A DNA stretch of 64,000 nucleotides from Prorocentrum cordatum (Eukaryota; Sar; Dinophyceae; Prorocentrales; Prorocentraceae), in assembly GCA_963575745.1 (NCBI GenBank), contig CAUYUJ010000679.1, positions 46,688-110,687 on the forward strand. Reading direction: 5' to 3'. The stretch's first letter is position 1, and every line of letters begins with the position of its first letter. The translations under genes were made by a program, and so were the position numbers. The notes under the pieces were generated by a model that was not told the DNA's origin, ran no database searches, and worked only from the letters and a program-made list of their open reading frames with translations. Below, piece after piece: positions 26,985 to 32,900 of this stretch.

Positions 26985-29900
26985 GAGGGGCGGAGGGAAG
27001 AGGGGGAGGAGGAGGGGGAGGGAGGGAGGAGGGAGTAGGAGTGATGGGAGGAGGAGGGAGGGGAGGAAGGAGGAGGAGGGAGGGGAGGAGGAGGGAAGGG
27101 AGGAGGAGGGGAGGAGGAGGAGGGGGGGAGGAGAAAGGAGGAGGGGGGGGAGGAGGAGAAGAGGAGGAGGAGGTGCAGAGGGGGAAGAGGGAGAAGGAGG
27201 AGGCTGAGGAGGAGAGCGAGAAGGGAGAAGGAGGAGGACGCAGGAGGAGGCGCAGGAGGAGGCGCAGTTTGCAGCTTCAGGAGGAGGAGAGCAGGAGGAG
27301 GAGGTGGAGGAGGAGGAGCAGGAGGAGGCGCAGGAGAGGAGGAGGAGCAGGACGAGGAGGAGGAGCAGGAGGAGGCGGAGGAGGGGGAAAGGATGAATGT
27401 GAAGTAGGGGAACAGGAGGAGGAGGAGGAGGAACAGGAGGATGATATGGAGGAGGAGGAGGAGGAGGAGGATAATAAGGATGAGGATGAGGATGATGATG
27501 ATGATGAGGAGGAGGAGGAGGAGCATGAGGATGAGGAGGAGGAGGAGGAGCAGGAGGAGGAGGAGGAGCAGGAGGAGGAGGAGTCTCTGGAGTCTCTGCC
27601 TGATCGCGTAGCGATATATTCCGCTCGACCGCACGGTGCGGTTCCACCTTCCACTCAGAAGGCCTTCGACAGCAGGGAGTGGTTCAACGCGTCGACGCTG
27701 AGGAAATGGCTGCACCGAGAGCTGAGAGGAGGTCTCCAACCTCCCTGCCGCCGTCCTGCTTCGTCGGTGTGTTCCTACTTGTAGACTCCCATTTCCATTC
27801 GTAACGTTGAGTACGACCGACTCCAACCTGTGTGTGAATCCATCTCCCATTACTGCCTTGTGATGCGGCCGCCAGGTGTGCAACGCGTCGCACGAAAGGC
27901 TGGGATTTCCGTCTCATGGCTCGTGTGATGCATTTATCTTCAAATTCCTTCTGTTCTGCAGCTCGCTCGCGGAGAAACGCTTCCACGTCTGGCTCAGTGA
28001 TTTTTCTTTTTCTGTAGCTGACGACGTCGGGCTCGACCTTCGCACCGCGAGTCCGATCCCCGTCGTTGAAGCTGATGGCGTTGGGCTCGTGCTTCGTCTC
28101 TGCCACTGCCACCATCCAAGACTTCTCGCATGCACCGTACTCGGGTCTGTAGCTGATGACGTCGGGCTTGACCTTCCCGTCATGCGACACAGCTTTGTCG
28201 TTGTAGCTGATGGCATTGGGCTCGTGCTTCGTGACTACTACTGCCGTCATCCAAGACTTCTCGCACGCACCGTCCTCGTGTCTGTAGCTGATGACGTCGG
28301 GCACGACCTTCCCATCACGCGACACAGTCCCGTCGTTGTAGCTGATGGCGTCGGGCTCGAAATTCGGCCCCGCCACTGCCACCGTCCAGGACTTCTCGCA
28401 TGCACCGTCGTTGTAGCTGATGACATTGGACTGGTGCTTCGTCTCCGCCACTGCCGCCATCCAAGACTTCTCGCATGCACCGTCCTCGGGTCTGTGGCTA
28501 GTGTCGGCGGGCTCGACTTTCCCGTCACGCGACGCAGCCTCGCCGTTGTAGCTGATGGCATTGGACTCGTGCTTCGTCTCCGCCACTGCCGCCGTCCAAG
28601 TCTTCTCGCATGCACCGTCGTTGTAACTGATGGCATTGGGCTGGTGTTTCATCTCCGCCACTGCCACCATCCAAGACTTCTCGCATGCACCGCCCTCGGG
28701 TCTGTAGCTGATGACGTCGGGCTCGACCTTGGCGTCGCGCGACGCAAACCCGTCGTTGTAGCTGATGGCGTTGGGCTCGTGTTTCGTTTCCGCCACTGCC
28801 GCCATCCAGGGGTTCTCGCATGCACCGCCCTCGGGTCTGTAGCTGATGACTCGGGCTTGACCTTCCCGTCATGCGACACAGCCTTGTCGTTGTAGCTGAT
28901 GGCGCTGGACTCGAACATCGGCTCCGCCACTGCCCCCATCCAAGACTTCTCGCATGCACCGTCGTTGTAGCTGATGACATTGGGCTCGTGCTTCGTCGCT
29001 GCCACTGCCGCCATCCAAGACTTCTCGCATGCACCGTCCTCCGGTCTGTAGCTAATGACGTCGGGCTCGACCTTCCCGTCACGCCACACAGCCTCGCCGT
29101 TGTAGCTGATGGCATTGGACTCGAGCTTCGCCTCCGGCTCTGCTCGCTGCTGCCACTGCCGTTCAGACCCCCACGTTCCTGCCGTGTCCTGCGGATGCTC
29201 CCACTGTCCATATTGCTCCCGCTCGCTGCTCCCAACGCTGTAGCTGACGACGTTGGGGTCCATATACTGCATCTTGCGGAGCTGCTCCACCTCGCGGGTT
29301 AGGCGGTGGATGGCACGCTCAGCCGACCACTGTGCCCACGCCCGCCGGGCCTTGCGCTCCTTCGGGGTGAGCCTTGGGCGCCACTCTCCGGCACCCATCC
29401 CGTAGCACCGTTTGAAACTCCAGCGTTTGTTAACGTCAAAGGCGGCCGAACATGCGACAGCTGCGACGATATCCCCCAAGCACCGCGCGGAGGTCCTGGA
29501 GCCGGCCCGGGGCAAGGGAAGCCTGGGCCTGGGTTGCTTGAGGGAGGAGGAGGAGGAGGAGGAGGAGGAGGAGGAGGAGCAGGAGGAGGCGCAGGAGGAG
29601 GCGCAGTTGCAAGAGGAGGAGGAGGAGGAGGAGGAGGAGGAGGAGCAGGAGGAGGAGCAGGAGGAGGAGGAGCAGGAGGAGGAGGAGGAGGAGGAGGAGG
29701 AGGAGGAGGAGGAGGAGGGGGAAGAGGAGGAGGAGGAGCAGGAGGAGGAGGAGGAGGAGGATAAGTGGAGCGCAGTGGACGCCATCACGAGGTGATATTA
29801 CCAAAACTAATGAGAACCGACACCACTCGGAGGACGAAGTACAGGCGGAAGATGTAGAGGAGGAACGAAATCCCCATCACCAGAGCTCTCACACACCTCG

Positions 29901-32900
29901 ACCGACACGAGTGGCTGCACATTCGTAGAGCGACAGGCTAAGCTGGGATGAACTCGAATCAATGTGGCCCAGAACGGACGCGGTGGCGTGGACATATCAC
30001 CCAGCGGAAACTGGTACGGACTTTGTCGGGCAACCCCATCCATCTCGAGAGAATAGGGATTATCTCCTCCACAGCCAGCCTCGCCCACGAGGAGGAGGAG
30101 GAGGAGGAGGGAGGAGGGATGAGGAGGAGAGGAGAGGGGGGAGAGGAGGAGGAGGAGAGGAGGAGGAGAGGAGAGAGGAGAGGAGGAGGAGAGGAGGAGG
30201 AGGAGGAGGAGGAGGGAGCGGGGGTGAGGAGGAGGGAGGACGAGGGGGGGAGGTGAGGAGGAGGAGGAGGAGGGAGGAGGAGGAGGAGGAGGAGGAGGAG
30301 GAAGGATCAGGAGGAGAAGGAGGAGGAGGAGGAGGAGGAGGAGGAGGACGGGTCGCCTAAGCCCTTCGGAGAAAGCCTCCAGTCCTGTGCATCCACGGTG
30401 CCAGGCCGCCAGACCTGCGCACGGCGCACCCCGCCGGCGGCCGCGCCGAGGAGCTCGATCTGCAGGCTCTCGGGCGTGAAGCCGCCCCCTGCGGGGCCGA
30501 GCTCCGAGGAGTTGAAGGCGAGGCGCAGCCTTGAGGGGCAACAACAGGGTCAGATCGGGCGTGTCCTCCTGCAGGCGGGCTTTGGGCGAAAGTTTTACAT
30601 GCGGAACACTATGAACAAAAACACTCAAACAATACGAACAAACATCGTCCCCATACCATTCTCGGACCATTTCCAGAAAGATTCCTCCTGTAGGGGGACA
30701 GGCCCGCCTTAACAGCAGGGGGGAGAGGCTCAGGGGGGGACAGACACACAGACAGGCCCCCATTCTGGCCCCGAGGGGCGCTCCTCCCAGAGGGCAGGCG
30801 CACGGCACACGCAGCCCCTCGCACTGGGACGACTGTGGATGTCACTGCATTGACATGTGCTCGGGGGGGGGCGACAGCGACCTGGAATCTGTGGCACACC
30901 GCCGGCAGATCGGCGATAGGCCTCCCGCGGCGAAACCGCACGTTCCTGGGCGGGGGGCTGTGGGGTCCCCGTCGGCAATGAGTGGGCGATTGGGGGTCGA
31001 TGCGTCCCCCCTCTGAGCCTGCCCCACCTGACGTTGCCCCCGACGGCGGCTGCTCGGGACGACTCTGGCAGCCCGAGAACGCCCCTGACGCTGCGCACCT
31101 GCTGGAGAACATCCCGAGGCTGTGAGACCGCCGAGAAGCGCAGAGAACCGCGAGGGAATCCGAGGCAGGACAACCGAGAACTCTCAGCCGACCCACCCGT
31201 CACGCTGCCCCTGAGGCCTGTCGGTTGTGACCACCACGGTGTCCGCCCCCCGGCGGGCGACGCCAAACGCCGGCACAGGCAGCCGCCGGTTCACCACGGA
31301 CTGCGTAGCCCGGTCGTCGAAGAGCGGGCTGCCGGCCACGCTCTTCTGCGAGAGCTCCAGGCGCAGGAGGCACGGGGAGAGAACAGTGAGGCTCGAAGAG
31401 GAAATGACTGCGACGCACATCGACAGGAGGAGGAGGAGGAGGAGGAGGAGGAGGAGAAAGAGGAGGAGGAGGAGGAGGAGGAGGAGGAGGAGGAGGGGGA
31501 GGGGGAGGAGTAGAAAGAGAAGAAAGAGGAGGAGGGGGACGGGGAGTTCGGAGAAGGGAGGAGGGAAGGAGGGAGGGCATGGATGAAGGGAAGGTGCTCC
31601 CTGCGCGGAGTTCTTGGATCGGCGCTGGCCCCTCCTGAGGCACGCGCCAGGAGCGGCGCCGAAGGCGCCGCCAGGGGGATCCAGCGCCGCCGCTCCAAGA
31701 ATCGGGCGTTGGCAGAACGGGGTTTAGTGGGACCTGGTTTAGTGGTGAGTACAACAGGAACATGGGGAAACCCTGGAAACCTTGAGAATCCTGGAACATA
31801 TCATTGTCAGGACTTCTGACTAACCTCGGGCGTTGGCAGAACTGGGTTTACTGAAGCCTCTTCATGGATGTGTACTGGGGGACGCCCCCCGCCCCGTTCC
31901 ACTGACTGGAGCTGCCGTCGCCCGAAGAGGCACCAGCCACGGCAGACCTGGTTCAGCGACTCTGGCCAATTTGGGGGCTCTGGGGCCCTACTACTAACCG
32001 GGACCCCTCACCCGGGGTCCTGGTTATGCCTGGAAGAACTCCGCGCGGGGGCCTGCGCGGGGTTGCTGACGCCCGGCGCCCCAACAACGCTCGCTTGTTT
32101 GTGCTGCCCGCGGGGGGTGAGAGGCCATGGTGCCTCCCGCGCCTCTCCAGGATCAGGGCCAGGTGCTCGCCACAGGGAGCTCCACCAAAGGGTCGAAGCT
32201 TCCGCGCGCCATCGATTGCGCCATACAACAAAAAGTCCGCGCGGATCGAGACGCAATGAATGGCACAGACATCCACTTTCGGAGGTCCGTGATGACTTCT
32301 TGGCTCGGCGCTAGACCCCCTCCCTGGTGCGCGGAGCGCGCCAGGAGCGGCGCCCGAGGCGCCGCCAGGAGGCTCCAGCGCCGATCCGAGAAATCCGAGT
32401 GGAGCTCCGAATGTCTATGCCCAACCAATTGTGTTTTTTGGATGCAGTCGCTTCCTGGGGGACGCACTGACCCAGGTTACAAGCCCGGGCCAGTCAAGCC
32501 ATGCAGGATCCTTGCAGGTCAATGCACCCCTGGCCGTAGAGGATCCTGCAAAATCCGGCGCCCTGGCTGACCCTCGTCTACACTGATCCCCGTCCTTTGA
32601 TTTGGACGCCCGAAATGAGTACGGGGAAAATGGGCACGATGCCCAACAACAATTAGCGTCCAAACCGACAGCGGCCGCTGTTGGGCAATCGGCCTTCTGA
32701 CTCAAATTGACAACGTCCGCGGCGGCGCGGCCAGCCAGTTCTGTTCAGAATGGGCAGGAACTGCTGTCGGCCTTTGCACCCATTACTTCCCGTACCAATT
32801 CCGATCGTCCCGACGAATAGCGCCGTTAGGAAGGCACCAAATATACAACAACACCGATCCTGGCCAGGAACCACCTTGGGCCCAGGATCGGTGTATACGC

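Noticed and set aside
26626-27883. Very long Glu/Gly- and Leu/Pro-rich ORFs
   Set aside because: They are translations of (GGA)n tracts in all frames.
29800-30085. Minus-strand frame (DNPYSLEMDGVARQSPYQ) as a GH31 exon
   Set aside because: It does not match any GH31 segment, and exon 3 joins exon 4 in frame without it.
32000-32280. Minus-strand frame (KLRPFGGAPCGEHLALILE) as a GH31 exon
   Set aside because: Exon 1 joins exon 2 directly with the expected family sequence; the frame overlaps diverged family E and K repeats.
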